A stretch of 64,000 nt of DNA from the NCBI GenBank assembly GCA_964412895.1, contig CAYPQK010000004.1:1-64000 (forward strand), read 5' to 3'. The position numbers and the translations under genes were made by a program. Shown in pieces: positions 23,717 through 31,885 of the stretch; the stretch's first letter is position 1; each line of letters begins with the position of its first letter. Below the pieces are notes generated by a model. That model was not told the origin of the DNA, ran no database searches, and worked only from the letters and a program-made list of their open reading frames with translations. The stretch comes from CALMRE01 sp964412895 (GTDB lineage: Bacteria > UBP6 > UBA1177 > JAKLFG01).

Positions 23717-24649
23717 ATGCCGGACCGAAAATTCCGACTTGTCACCCGTAGCGATTTCGACGGACTGGTGTGTGGCGCCATCTTCAAGGAACTTGACCTC
23801 ATCGACGAGGTGAAGTTCGTCCACCCGAAAGATATGCAGGACGGCCTTATCGAGATATCGGGCCGCGACATCACCACCAACCTCCCCTATGTGGACGGCG
23901 TGCACCTCTGTTTCGACCACCATTTGAGCGAAACGATCCGCGTCACCATGCGCCGCCAGAATCACATCATCGACCCCGATGCCCCGTCGGCGGCCCGCGT
24001 GGTCTACAACCATTTTCAGGGAAGCAAGACCCTTCCGCGCGTCACCCCGGAGATGATGGCGGCGGTCGACAAGGCCGACGCGGCGCAATTCTCCATCAAC
24101 GAGATACTCAACCCGGACAAATGGGTCCTCCTCAACTTTCTGATGGACCCGCGTACCGGACTGGGCCGTTTCCGCGATTTCCGCATCAGCAACTATGATC
24201 TCATGATCGCGCTCATCGACCTCGTCCGCACCAAGGGAATAGCCGATATACTTGAGAACCCCGATGTGAAGGAACGGGCCAACCTCTACTTCGAGCATCA
24301 GGATCTCTTCCGCGCCATGATGCAGCGGTGCGCAAAGGTGAGTCGCAACCTCGTCACGGTCGACCTCACCCGCGAAACGGTCATCTACGCCGGGAACCGC
24401 TTCGTCCTCTACGCCCTCTTCCCCTACTGCAACATCAGCATCACCAAGATGTGGGGACTCAAGAAAGAAAAGATGGTCCTCAGCGTCGGCAAATCGATAC
24501 TCAACCGCACCTCGAAGACCAATATCGGTGAACTGATGCTCAAATACGGCGGCGGCGGTCATCGCAACGCCGGCACCTGTCAGATAGAGACCGGCCGGGT
24601 CGCCGAGGTCGAGAAGGAGATCGCCGAAGCGGTCCTGAAGGACGGCTAG
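23717..24649 (+). CDS. DHH-family phosphoesterase
   Basis: A 310-residue protein. RSDFDGLVCGAI (residues ~10-21) and LCFDHHLSE (~74-82) are metal sites of the DHH superfamily, and GGGGHRNAGTCQI near residue 275 is the DHHA1 substrate-binding motif. Members hydrolyse oligonucleotides (nanoRNA), cyclic dinucleotide products or polyphosphate. Without the DHHA1-flanking features of NrnA, the substrate is left open. Start 23717 is chosen because GGAGGT precedes it and the metal motif follows at once; the upstream in-frame ATG overlaps the promoter. Confidence 0.85.
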   Translation: MPDRKFRLVTRSDFDGLVCGAIFKELDLIDEVKFVHPKDMQDGLIEISGRDITTNLPYVDGVHLCFDHHLSETIRVTMRRQNHIIDPDAPSAARVVYNHFQGSKTLPRVTPEMMAAVDKADAAQFSINEILNPDKWVLLNFLMDPRTGLGRFRDFRISNYDLMIALIDLVRTKGIADILENPDVKERANLYFEHQDLFRAMMQRCAKVSRNLVTVDLTRETVIYAGNRFVLYALFPYCNISITKMWGLKKEKMVLSVGKSILNRTSKTNIGELMLKYGGGGHRNAGTCQIETGRVAEVEKEIAEAVLKDG

Positions 24650-24732
24650 GCATCCCCGTGGTCATGGATCGTATCGGGAATAATCTCAGCGACAGTTTTG
24701 TTGTTACGCCGTAACGGTATACGGAGGGCCCT

Positions 24733-25710
24733 ATGGAGCTTGGACAGTTGAACGAGAAGATCAGACAGGAGGCGCTGAACATCCGCGCCCTGAAAAGCGA
24801 GATACAGAAGATCATCGTCGGACAGGAGGACATGGTCGAGGCGCTCATCATGGGCATCATCGCCGAAGGTCACATCCTGATCGAAGGCGTTCCGGGACTC
24901 GCCAAGACCACCGCCGTGCGCGCCTTCGCCGCCGCGACCGACCTCGATTTCAAACGGATCCAGTTCACCCCCGACCTGCTTCCCGCCGACATCATGGGAA
25001 GCCGCATCTTCAACATGGACAAGCGCGAATTCGAGGTGAAACGCGGCGTGGTGTTCTCCAATGTCATCCTCGCCGACGAGATAAACCGCGCCCCGGCGAA
25101 AGTACAGTCGGCGCTCCTCGAGGCGATGCAGGAACGGCAGGTGACCATCGGCGACCAGTCGCTGAAACTCCCCGATCCGTTCATCGTACTCGCCACGCAG
25201 AACCCGATCGAACAGGAAGGGACCTACCCGCTCCCCGAGGCGCAGATAGACCGCTTCATGTTCAAGGTGCTCATCGACTACCCGACGATGGAGGAGGAAC
25301 TCCGCATCATCGAACGGAGCGAGAAGCGCGAATTCGAACAGAAGCTCGCGAAGATCGCGAACCGCGACATCATCAAAGGGTGGCGCGCCATCGTCGACAC
25401 CATCTACACCGACGAACGGATACGCAAATATGTCGTCTCGCTCGTTTTCGAGACCCGCAACCCGCGCAAAAAAGACCTCAAACAGCTCATCGAGATCGGC
25501 GCCAGCCCGCGCGCCAGCCTCTACCTCGTCCTCGCCTCGCGCATCCGCGCCTTCATCGAGGGACGCAACTTCGTCACCCCCGAGGATGTCAAAGAAGTCG
25601 CCTATCCGGTCCTGCGCCATCGCATCATCCCGAGTTTCGAGGCCGAGGCGGAGAAACTCTCCACCGATAAGATCATCGCGCAGGTCCTCGATCAGGTCGA
25701 GGTCCCCTGA
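24733..25710 (+). CDS. MoxR-type AAA+ ATPase
   Basis: A 325-residue ATPase. Walker A is EGVPGLAKTTAVRA near residue 56, Walker B with sensor region is VILADEINRAPAKVQSALLEAMQE, and sensor 1 is FIVLATQNPIEQEGTYPLPEAQIDRF. MoxR ATPases act as chaperones that insert or activate partner proteins together with DUF58/VWA proteins. It starts a three-gene unit with the DUF58 and BatD-like genes. The short upstream gap (24650-24732) contains GTTAC/GTAAC arms at ~24701 but no clear promoter. Confidence 0.94.
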   Translation: MELGQLNEKIRQEALNIRALKSEIQKIIVGQEDMVEALIMGIIAEGHILIEGVPGLAKTTAVRAFAAATDLDFKRIQFTPDLLPADIMGSRIFNMDKREFEVKRGVVFSNVILADEINRAPAKVQSALLEAMQERQVTIGDQSLKLPDPFIVLATQNPIEQEGTYPLPEAQIDRFMFKVLIDYPTMEEELRIIERSEKREFEQKLAKIANRDIIKGWRAIVDTIYTDERIRKYVVSLVFETRNPRKKDLKQLIEIGASPRASLYLVLASRIRAFIEGRNFVTPEDVKEVAYPVLRHRIIPSFEAEAEKLSTDKIIAQVLDQVEVP

Positions 25711-25716
25711 GGCGTC

Positions 25717-26580
25717 ATGCTACAGGAAGAACTGCTCCGACAGATACGGCTCATCGACCTCAAGGTCCGCAAGCAGGTCGAATCGTCCCTTCAGGGAGCC
25801 TATCACACCTTATTTAAAGGACACGGCCTCGAATTTCAGGAGGTCCGTGAATACACCGAGGGCGAGGACGCCCGCCTGATGGACTGGAATGTCACGGCGC
25901 GCATGGGAAAACCTTTTGTCCGCGTCTACCGCGAGGAACGGGAGCTGACCGTCATGGTGGCGGTCGACATCTCCGCATCGACCCGTTTCGGCCGCGCTTG
26001 GTCGGGCCGCGAGGTTATGGCGACGCTCGGCGCTGCGCTCGCCTTCTCCGCCATACGCAACAGCGACAAAGCGGGGCTCATCCTCTTCAGCGACCGCATC
26101 GAGGAATACATCCCGCCGCGCCGCGGCCGGAACCACCTCCTCACCATCATCCGCGCTCTCCTCACCACCCCCGCCCGCGGCCGCCGGACCGATCCCGATG
26201 TCCCCTTCCGCTTCATCAACAAGGCGATGAAGAAAAAATCGCTCCTCTTCTTCCTCTCCGATATGTACTTCGGCACGCTTCCCGACAGCGCCTCCATCGC
26301 GGCGCGCCGTCACGAGATCGTTCCGGTCGGCGTCTTCGACAAGATGAGCTACGAAGCGGAAAAAAGCGCCTTCATCCGCGTGAAAGACCCCGAAAGCGGC
26401 GCCACGCGGGTGCTCGACTTCTCCGATGCGGCCGATCATCGCTGGTGGAACTTCAAGAAAGAGAAGGACGACGCATTCAAACGGCTCGGCGCGACGCCGA
26501 TATGGGTCGAGAACCGTTCGGACTTCATAAACGACCTCGTGTTGGGTTTTAAGAAAATGGAGCGTAGCTCGGCACGATGA
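25717..26580 (+). CDS. DUF58-domain protein, MoxR partner
   Basis: A 287-residue protein with the DUF58 core LKGHGLEFQEVREYTEGEDAR and MDWNVTARMGKPFV, followed by a von Willebrand A-like fold with VAVDISASTRFG (a DxSxS MIDAS-like site). DUF58 proteins work with MoxR ATPases in cell-envelope or stress functions. It starts 6 nt after moxR and overlaps the BatD-like gene by 4 nt. Confidence 0.92.
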   Translation: MLQEELLRQIRLIDLKVRKQVESSLQGAYHTLFKGHGLEFQEVREYTEGEDARLMDWNVTARMGKPFVRVYREERELTVMVAVDISASTRFGRAWSGREVMATLGAALAFSAIRNSDKAGLILFSDRIEEYIPPRRGRNHLLTIIRALLTTPARGRRTDPDVPFRFINKAMKKKSLLFFLSDMYFGTLPDSASIAARRHEIVPVGVFDKMSYEAEKSAFIRVKDPESGATRVLDFSDAADHRWWNFKKEKDDAFKRLGATPIWVENRSDFINDLVLGFKKMERSSAR

Positions 26581-27434
26581 GATACGCGCTTTTTCTGATA
26601 CTTCTTTTGCCCGCACTGCTCCGTGCCGAGGATATCACGCCGCAACTGGAAAAAAAGGAAGTCTTCTTCGGTGAACCGGTGGTGCTCACCGTGCCGGTGA
26701 GTCCGGGAAAAGAACTTTCGGCCTTCCCGAAGTCGGACGACGCCAACTTCGCGCTCGTCAAGACCGAACCGGCGGGCGACCAGATAAAACTCACCCTTTC
26801 GGCGCTCGAACCGGGAACGCTCAAGACCCCGCCGATCACCCTGCGCGTCGACAGCGCCGAACTGGGCATCGAGTCGGTCGAGGTGACGGTCAAGCCCAAC
26901 ACCGCCGAGAGCGACACGCAACTGCGCGACATCAAGCCGCCGGTCAAGGCCTACGAACCCGACTACACCCTGCTGTGGATACTCGGCGGCCTGCTTCTCT
27001 TCGCCGCCCTTTTCTATCTCTTCTGGCGGCTGTCGAAACGGCGCCGCAAGGAATCGCTCATCGCCGTCGCGCAGAAAACGCCCTATCAACTGGTGATGGA
27101 ATACTACCGGCGCGCCGAACAGGAACTGCATGACATGGAATTTGAACGGTTCGCCGATACCGTGACGGCGGGCATCCGGCACTACCTTGAACTCATGAAG
27201 CACCGGCCGTTCCTTGAGATGACCACCAGCGAAGTGCGAAAAGCACTCAAGAACACCGATGTTCCCGCCGAGAGCGCCGACCGCATCGTCACCCTCCTCA
27301 AGAATGCCGACCGCTTCAAATATGCCGACGAACGGTTCACCACCGACGACTTCGGCCTCCTGCTCGCCGAATTCCGCGCCATCGTCGATGTCATCGAAAA
27401 ACAGAATATCGTCTCGACCACCCCGCAGGGCTGA
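26577..27434 (+). CDS. BatD-like single-span membrane protein
   Basis: A 285-residue protein with a signal peptide (MRYALFLILLLPALLRAED), a periplasmic beta-rich domain to about residue 125, one membrane helix (LLWILGGLLLFAALFYLFW, ~133-152) and a basic cytoplasmic helical part. The order and its position after moxR and DUF58 match the BatD/DUF4381-type partner. No VWA genes batA or batB follow, so this is a minimal version of the Bat operon. Palindromic repeats occupy the gap to the next, convergent operon. Confidence 0.75.
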   Translation: MRYALFLILLLPALLRAEDITPQLEKKEVFFGEPVVLTVPVSPGKELSAFPKSDDANFALVKTEPAGDQIKLTLSALEPGTLKTPPITLRVDSAELGIESVEVTVKPNTAESDTQLRDIKPPVKAYEPDYTLLWILGGLLLFAALFYLFWRLSKRRRKESLIAVAQKTPYQLVMEYYRRAEQELHDMEFERFADTVTAGIRHYLELMKHRPFLEMTTSEVRKALKNTDVPAESADRIVTLLKNADRFKYADERFTTDDFGLLLAEFRAIVDVIEKQNIVSTTPQG

Positions 27435-27457
27435 TAACAAATCTGTAGGAACTGTAG

Positions 27458-27476
27458 GGGCGCGGGGCCCGCGCCC
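27458..27476. repeat. TAGGGGCG-type palindromic repeat, copy 2
   Basis: A 19-bp GC-rich palindrome (GGGCGCGGG, one base, CCCGCGCCC) preceded by GTAG, 24 nt past the BatD-like stop. It shares the arm layout of the elements at 6758 and 27502. Confidence 0.55.
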
Positions 27477-27501
27477 TTCATATCGTAAATATCGGGATAT
27501 C

Positions 27502-27524
27502 GGGCGGACGCCGTCCGCCCCTAC
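27502..27524. repeat. TAGGGGCG-type palindromic repeat, copy 3
   Basis: GGGCGGACG (27502-27510), one base, CGTCCGCCC (27512-27520), then CTAC. It differs from copy 1 by two compensating bases, so the stem is preserved; this supports a structured element. Confidence 0.6.
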
Positions 27525-27542
27525 GAAATATCGTGAAATACC

Positions 27543-27555
27543 GGACGCGCCCCTA
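27543..27555. repeat. Half copy of the palindromic repeat at a stop codon
   Basis: GGACGCGCCCCTA matches one arm and tail of the neighbouring copies. Its TAG on the minus strand is the stop codon of the TPM gene (27553-27555). Confidence 0.4.
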
Positions 27556-28227
27556 CGGTTCGGTGATCTTTTCCTCGTTGCCCACCACCAGATCGGGGAG
27601 TTCGTTGGCGTGTTCGCGGTAGGCGGGACAGTGCGCCACGAGCAGTTCGCCGATACGGCGCACCGCCGTGCAGATCGCCTCGCCCCGTTTTTTCCGTTTG
27701 ATACCGCGCGTCAGGTCGGCGATGATGCCGTCCCAGGTACCGTCGGGCAGATTGGCGTTGATGCCGCGGTCGGCCAGTATCCAGACACGCCGCTCAAAAA
27801 CGGAGATATAGAGCAGGATGCCGCTCTCGTCGCGGGTCTTGTGGAGGCCGTGGGCGAAAAAGGCGGCCGATGCGGTCTCGCGGACCTCTTCATCCATGGT
27901 CGCGTCGGGAATGAAGAATCGTTTGAGCACCGAGCAGAGATTTATGAGCAGATAACAGAGCGCGAAGATCGGTACGAAGGCGATAAGAAAAAGGGCCAAG
28001 GTATCGTGCTGATGATACTGCAACCAGTTGGTGAGGTAGCTCGCAGCGATGGAAAGCGGCATCGTCAATGCGAACGCCCCGAGGAATTCATGGGCGCCGT
28101 AGTCGCTGCTCTCCGAAACGATGAGCGGCACCAATTCGCCGGAGGTCCGCCGTTCGGCATCTTTCACCGCGTGGATGATGCACTCTTTTTCGTGCGGGGT
28201 CAGGAACCGTTTCGTCAGATCGCGCAT
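27553..28227 (-). CDS. TPM-domain membrane protein
   Basis: A 224-residue protein with the TPM (DUF477) fold split by two membrane helices (residues ~47-100). Recognisable blocks are CIIHAVKDAERRTSGELVPLIV and, after the helices, ILLYISVFERRVWILADRGI with DGTWDGIIADLTRGIKR. TPM proteins act in envelope assembly or photosystem repair; here the partner is LemA. It is the third gene of LemA-TPM-TPM, 1 nt after the preceding stop. Start 28227 follows GGGGTG; an upstream extension to 28374 is the other-frame shadow of the Gly-rich tail. The stop lies in a repeat. Confidence 0.85.
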   Translation of the reverse strand: MRDLTKRFLTPHEKECIIHAVKDAERRTSGELVPLIVSESSDYGAHEFLGAFALTMPLSIAASYLTNWLQYHQHDTLALFLIAFVPIFALCYLLINLCSVLKRFFIPDATMDEEVRETASAAFFAHGLHKTRDESGILLYISVFERRVWILADRGINANLPDGTWDGIIADLTRGIKRKKRGEAICTAVRRIGELLVAHCPAYREHANELPDLVVGNEEKITEP

Positions 28228-28228
28228 A

Positions 28229-28939
28229 TCACCACCCCCCTGAAGAGCCGCCGCCGCCGAAGCTGCCGCCGCCCCCTGAAAAACCGCCGCCTGAAGAGCC
28301 GCCGCCGAAGCCGCCCCCACCGAATCCGCCGGACCGGTACGAGGAACTCCGGTTGAACCGGCCGGGACCGCCACCGCCGCGCGACCGCAGTATCATGATG
28401 AGAATCCAGAACAGGATGAAAATGAACGGCAGGAACTGTTCCGGTATCTTCAGTTTCTTATCCTCGGCCTTGAATTCGCCCTTCGTCGCGGCGATCATCG
28501 CGTCGACCCCCGTCTCGACGCCCGCCTCGAAATCGCCCCGCTTGAAGTGCGGCACGATGACCTGCCGGATGATGCGGCCCGCGGTGAGATCGGTCAGTTT
28601 TCCTTCGAGCCCGTAGCCCACCTCGATCCGCAATTTACGGTCTTCCTGCGCGATGACGAGGAGCGCGCCGTTGTCGAGCTTCTTCTGCCCCAATTTCCAG
28701 CTTTCGACCACTCGCATCGAGAAATCCTCGATACTGTCGCCGGCAAGGGTCGGCACCGTCAGCACCGCGAGCTGGGTCGAATCGCTCGTCTCGAGCGCCG
28801 CCAGTTTCGCCTCTATCCGCGCAATGGCCTCGGCCGACAGGATCCCGGCGTGGTCGTTGACCCGGCCGGTGAGCGACGGCACATCGAGCGCGCAAAGTGT
28901 CGTGAAGAGGAACGGTATGAGGAGAACCAGCGCCCGCAT
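28229..28939 (-). CDS. YgcG-family TPM protein with Gly-rich tail
   Basis: A 236-residue membrane protein: signal peptide (MRALVLLIPFLFTTLCALD), a TPM domain (VNDHAGILSAEAIARIEAKL, LAVLTVPTL, DNGALLVIAQEDRKLRIEVGYGLEG), one helix (FLPFIFILFWILIMIL, ~165-180) and a Gly/Ser-rich tail of ~50 residues ending SGGW. It is the classical partner of LemA. Spacing to LemA is 3 nt. Confidence 0.93.
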   Translation of the reverse strand: MRALVLLIPFLFTTLCALDVPSLTGRVNDHAGILSAEAIARIEAKLAALETSDSTQLAVLTVPTLAGDSIEDFSMRVVESWKLGQKKLDNGALLVIAQEDRKLRIEVGYGLEGKLTDLTAGRIIRQVIVPHFKRGDFEAGVETGVDAMIAATKGEFKAEDKKLKIPEQFLPFIFILFWILIMILRSRGGGGPGRFNRSSSYRSGGFGGGGFGGGSSGGGFSGGGGSFGGGGSSGGW

Positions 28940-28942
28940 CGG

Positions 28943-29524
28943 CTAGAACTGCACCTTGGGCACTTCCTTCGCCTTCTCGTCGGCCTTGAAGTACTCCTTC
29001 TTTTCGAGGTGAAGGAGCCAGCCGTTGATCATATTGTTCGGGAAGCCGCGTATCGAGCCGTTGAAGGTGCTGACCGCCTCGTTGTAGCGGTTCCGCGCGA
29101 CCGTTATCCGGTTCTCGGTCCCTTCGAGCTGTGATTGCAGATCGCGGAAGTTCTCGTTCGCCTTGAGGTCGGGATACTGTTCGGCAACGACCAGCAGGCG
29201 GCCGAGGCCCGCCGACAGTTCACCCTGCGCCTTCTGGAACTTCGCCATCGCATCGGCACTGCCGAGGTCTTTGGCATCTATCTTCGTCTGTCCGACCTGC
29301 GCCCGCATCGCCACGATCTTTTCGAGCGTTTCCGCTTCGTGGGCCGCGTAGCCCTTAACGGTGCTGACCAGATTGGGGATGAGGTCGGCGCGCCGCTGCA
29401 GGGTCGATTCCAGATCGCCCCACGCCTTGAAGACCTCCTCTTCCTGCGTCTGCATGGTGTTGTAGCCGCAGGAACTCAGTACGAACGCCGCGATGAGCGC
29501 TATGAACACGGTCAATCTCTTCAT
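28943..29524 (-). CDS. lemA: LemA-family lipoprotein
   Basis: A 193-residue protein: signal with lipobox (LSSCGYN), then the helical LemA domain (ADLIPNLVSTVKGYAAHE, LVVAEQYPDLKANENFRDLQSQLEGTENRI, RYNEAVSTFN, FPNNMI). LemA proteins act with TPM proteins at the envelope. Start is placed at the second Met (29524), since GGAGGA lies between the two candidate ATGs. It is driven by a TTGACT-16-TATAGT promoter within direct-repeat copy A. Confidence 0.93.
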   Translation of the reverse strand: MKRLTVFIALIAAFVLSSCGYNTMQTQEEEVFKAWGDLESTLQRRADLIPNLVSTVKGYAAHEAETLEKIVAMRAQVGQTKIDAKDLGSADAMAKFQKAQGELSAGLGRLLVVAEQYPDLKANENFRDLQSQLEGTENRITVARNRYNEAVSTFNGSIRGFPNNMINGWLLHLEKKEYFKADEKAKEVPKVQF

Positions 29525-29534
29525 CGTCTCCTCC

Positions 29535-29643
29535 ATGAAAAAGACAGTGACACTATAATGCCGTCAACGCAGGAGTCAAGGCGGCGGACCACTTCACCTC
29601 GGCGACGAGTATCACCCGGTTCTTACCGTATTTCCTGACGCAG
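29535..29643. repeat. ~109-nt direct repeat, copy A (gene tail plus promoter)
   Basis: Aligns without gaps to 30271-30379, with most positions identical. On the minus strand it encodes KYGKNRVILVAEVK, matching the C terminus KKWGKNYVVLVAEEK of the gene at 30325-30795, then a non-coding stretch carrying a promoter. It is the remnant 3' end of a second copy of that gene. Confidence 0.75.
29552..29579 (-). promoter_or_regulatory. Promoter of the LemA-TPM operon
   Basis: On the minus strand TTGACT (29579-29574), 16 nt, TATAGT (29557-29552), 27 nt before lemA. An identical hexamer pair occurs in repeat copy B. Confidence 0.65.
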
Positions 29644-30250
29644 AAGACTCATTCTCGGGAAATCCGACATGGCGTCTCACGATGGTCAAGATGGAAAACA
29701 AAGACAGCCCGAGCGAAGTCAAGAGAAATAACCATATCGTCGGCTTTCCGACGATCACCTGTATGTTGTAAAGATCGCCTTGGAAACCGTCGAGGAACGA
29801 CACCGTCTCGCATACGAAATCGAACGCAGGCCGGAGACACAGAAGCATGAACACAAGGCCGACAACAAATGCGTTCGCGGACACACGGCGCCGCAGAACG
29901 CTTATGCCTACGGCGATACACGCGAGGTCAAACACATAGGGAGCGCTCGACATCGCCAATTTCTGCCAGGAATATGTAAGTCCGACAGGCGTGATCCATG
30001 CGATTTCGAATTCACCCGCCCAGAATCGCGGAATGAGCTTATAGTCGACAACGCTTCCACCGACCAAGTATGTTCCCGCGATATGGCTCAATTCATGGAG
30101 CGGTGCATAGGTCAGATACCACAGTGCCGGAATGAGCAAGAGAGCGGTGATGATGTTGCGTAAGCGCCAGTTCCCTTTCAAGTACAGAACGATCAAAGGC
30201 AGGATGATAACGAGCAATATCTCGCCTGTAATCAGCATCCTATTCGACAT
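29612..30250 (-). CDS. Membrane HExxH protein (M50-like)
   Basis: A 212-residue polytopic membrane protein with about six hydrophobic segments. APLHELSHIAGTYLVGG (residues ~48-64) is an HExxH zinc motif inside a helix, as in intramembrane M50 (site-2) proteases or related DUF3267-like proteins. A second ligand motif (NxxPxxxxD) is not obvious. It is AT-richer than its neighbours. Its last ~10 codons run into repeat copy A in another frame, so the C terminus appears to have been acquired when the gene landed there. Copy B supplies its promoter. A peptidase role is inference from a single motif. Confidence 0.55.
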   Translation of the reverse strand: MSNRMLITGEILLVIILPLIVLYLKGNWRLRNIITALLLIPALWYLTYAPLHELSHIAGTYLVGGSVVDYKLIPRFWAGEFEIAWITPVGLTYSWQKLAMSSAPYVFDLACIAVGISVLRRRVSANAFVVGLVFMLLCLRPAFDFVCETVSFLDGFQGDLYNIQVIVGKPTIWLFLLTSLGLSLFSILTIVRRHVGFPENESSASGNTVRTG

Positions 30251-30270
30251 ACGGGCGTCTCCCGATGCTC

Positions 30271-30379
30271 ATGAAAAAGATCATGAGACTATAACGGCAT
30301 CGTTTTAGGAGTCAAGACGACGGGTCACTTCTCTTCGGCGACGAGGACCACATAGTTCTTGCCCCACTTCTTGGCGCAC
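30271..30379. repeat. ~109-nt direct repeat, copy B
   Basis: Partner of 29535-29643. Here the coding half is the real 3' end of the gene at 30325-30795 and the rest is its 3' flank with a promoter for the HExxH gene. Confidence 0.75.
30288..30315 (-). promoter_or_regulatory. Promoter for the HExxH membrane-protein gene
   Basis: On the minus strand TTGACT (30315-30310), 16 nt, TATAGT (30293-30288), 37 nt before the start at 30250. Confidence 0.6.
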
Positions 30380-30795
30380 TTGGGGCAGGTGGTGTACCAA
30401 GAGAACTGACGGCCGGTCGTGTGGCCCTGCGCTTTCGCGTAGGCGTTAAAGTCGCGGACCCACTCGCCCGTCTTGCTGAAGGGGCCTTCGTAGACCTTGA
30501 AGAGATACTTGCCGGAAAGCGTGGTCATTTCCGCGCCGGGGACATCCTTGTCGAGCGCGAGGTAGATGTCCATGCGCCATTTCGAGGTGTGCTCGGAGAG
30601 GCAGAGGTAGTCGGGCGGCATCGCGCCCGCCTTGTCCATCTTCGTCATGATCCTGGTCATGACCGAGCCGAAGTTGAGCGGGATGTAGAAAAAGGTCAGC
30701 ACCGAGTCCTTGAGGAACTTCTTATCCTTCCACTCGACGATGCGGCAATCCCACGGCGCCGGATCGAACCGCGGACAACATTCCTTTTCGTTCAT
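30325..30795 (-). CDS. GyrI-like/uncharacterised small-molecule-binding protein
   Basis: A 156-residue soluble protein. It begins with CCPRFDPAPWD, has IPLNFGSVMTRIM, a central beta/alpha region (AEMTTLSGKYLFKVYEGPFSK), and a C-terminal CPKCAKKWGKN that could bind metal. Proteins like this are usually annotated as hydrolase or GyrI-like without biochemical support. A remnant of a second copy lies at 29570-29640. It follows the methyltransferase gene by 21 nt and is probably cotranscribed with it. Confidence 0.6.
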   Translation of the reverse strand: MNEKECCPRFDPAPWDCRIVEWKDKKFLKDSVLTFFYIPLNFGSVMTRIMTKMDKAGAMPPDYLCLSEHTSKWRMDIYLALDKDVPGAEMTTLSGKYLFKVYEGPFSKTGEWVRDFNAYAKAQGHTTGRQFSWYTTCPKCAKKWGKNYVVLVAEEK

Positions 30796-30816
30796 GGTCT
30801 CCTCCCACTTGTTATA

Positions 30817-31563
30817 TCAACGCGGCATCAGCGCGAAGACACCCCAGCCGAGGTATTCACGGGTGTAGGCAGCGTACTGCGCGGGCTCCGAGGTGAGTTT
30901 GTCTCGGACCTCTTTTGCCATCTCGTCGCCGGGATTTGTTTCAAGCCACCGGCGCATGGTGAGCCATTTTGCCGCCTCGTACCGGTCCCAGCCGTCCTGA
31001 TCGGCCAGAACCATCTCGACGACATCATACCCAAGGCGACCGAACGACGCGATCAGTTCCGGCAGCATTAGAAAGTCGGCAATGGCACAGCCTTCACACC
31101 CCTTGGCGATCTCTTCGGTCGGCGGCAACTGCCGCCAGTAGGGCTCGCCGATGAGGATGATCCCGCCGGGGCGGAGGCTCCGCGCCAGAAGTTCGATGGT
31201 GCCGGCGACACCGCCGCCGATCCAGGTGGCGCCGATACAGGCGGCCACGCCGACCTTCCCGTCGGAGACATAGCCCGCCGCGTCGCCATGGATGAACTTG
31301 ACCTTATCTGCGACGTCGAGTTCCACCGCACGGCGTTTCGCCTGCTCGGTGAACAAGGGGCTCATGTCGATGCCGGTGCCGGTGATGCCGTGATCGCGCG
31401 CCCAGGTACACAGCATCTCGCCCGAACCGCTGCCGAGGTCGAGCACGCGGGTCCCCTTTTCCATGCGCAGAGCGGCGCCGAGGGTGGCGTACTTTTCGGG
31501 GGTGAACGGGTTATGGATGCGGTGCGCGCTTTCAGTGATGTTGAATATCCGTGGAATGTCCAT
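30817..31563 (-). CDS. SAM-dependent methyltransferase
   Basis: A 248-residue class I methyltransferase. Motif I is VLDLGSGSGEML (residues ~40-51), followed by GTGIDMSPLF, VKFIHGDAAGY and a post-motif GGIILIGEPYWR. The substrate is unknown. Start follows AAGGAGG. A promoter (TTGCAT-16-TAGAGT) lies at the very edge of the AT-rich region beyond. Confidence 0.9.
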   Translation of the reverse strand: MDIPRIFNITESAHRIHNPFTPEKYATLGAALRMEKGTRVLDLGSGSGEMLCTWARDHGITGTGIDMSPLFTEQAKRRAVELDVADKVKFIHGDAAGYVSDGKVGVAACIGATWIGGGVAGTIELLARSLRPGGIILIGEPYWRQLPPTEEIAKGCEGCAIADFLMLPELIASFGRLGYDVVEMVLADQDGWDRYEAAKWLTMRRWLETNPGDEMAKEVRDKLTSEPAQYAAYTREYLGWGVFALMPR

Positions 31564-31605
31564 TGCAGAAAACCTCCTTAATTTATCTCACAAAAAAACA
31601 AAGGA

Positions 31606-31633
31606 ACTCTAGCGCAACGGCGAAGAAATGCAA
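31606..31633 (-). promoter_or_regulatory. Probable promoter of the methyltransferase gene
   Basis: On the minus strand TTGCAT (31633-31628), 16 nt, TAGAGT (31611-31606). Confidence 0.45.
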
Positions 31634-31647
31634 ATGCAGGGGTTTGC

Positions 31648-31857
31648 TCAACTGATTTCTCTAACCAACGATTGGAGATCTGAAATAAAGCGAGGTTCGG
31701 TTCGGCGATGATAATGAGGAAAGAATGTACTCAGTCCTTGGCATGTTGCCACTCCCTCGCTAGAAGGGCTAATATACATGTGACCCTCAATGGCAATGGC
31801 GCCCCAATGGCTCTCTGAATTGCATCCTTTTGGGCAGGACATTCCTACATGCAACAC
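31648..31857 (-). CDS. Small ORF after the radical SAM gene
   Basis: 69 codons from a GTG start; the frame is open from 31895, just after the radical SAM stop. The product has Cys and His near the start (HVGMSCPKGC, SHWG) and a basic, balanced C-terminal half that reads like real protein. No clear ribosome site and no ATG at the 5' end, so it may be the remnant of a longer gene or a coupled small protein. It is in the same orientation and base composition as the HD-radical SAM unit. No family recognised. Confidence 0.4.
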   Translation of the reverse strand: MLHVGMSCPKGCNSESHWGAIAIEGHMYISPSSEGVATCQGLSTFFPHYHRRTEPRFISDLQSLVREIS

Positions 31858-31885
31858 CCATAAGGAGAAAGCTCGCCAGTTTGCA

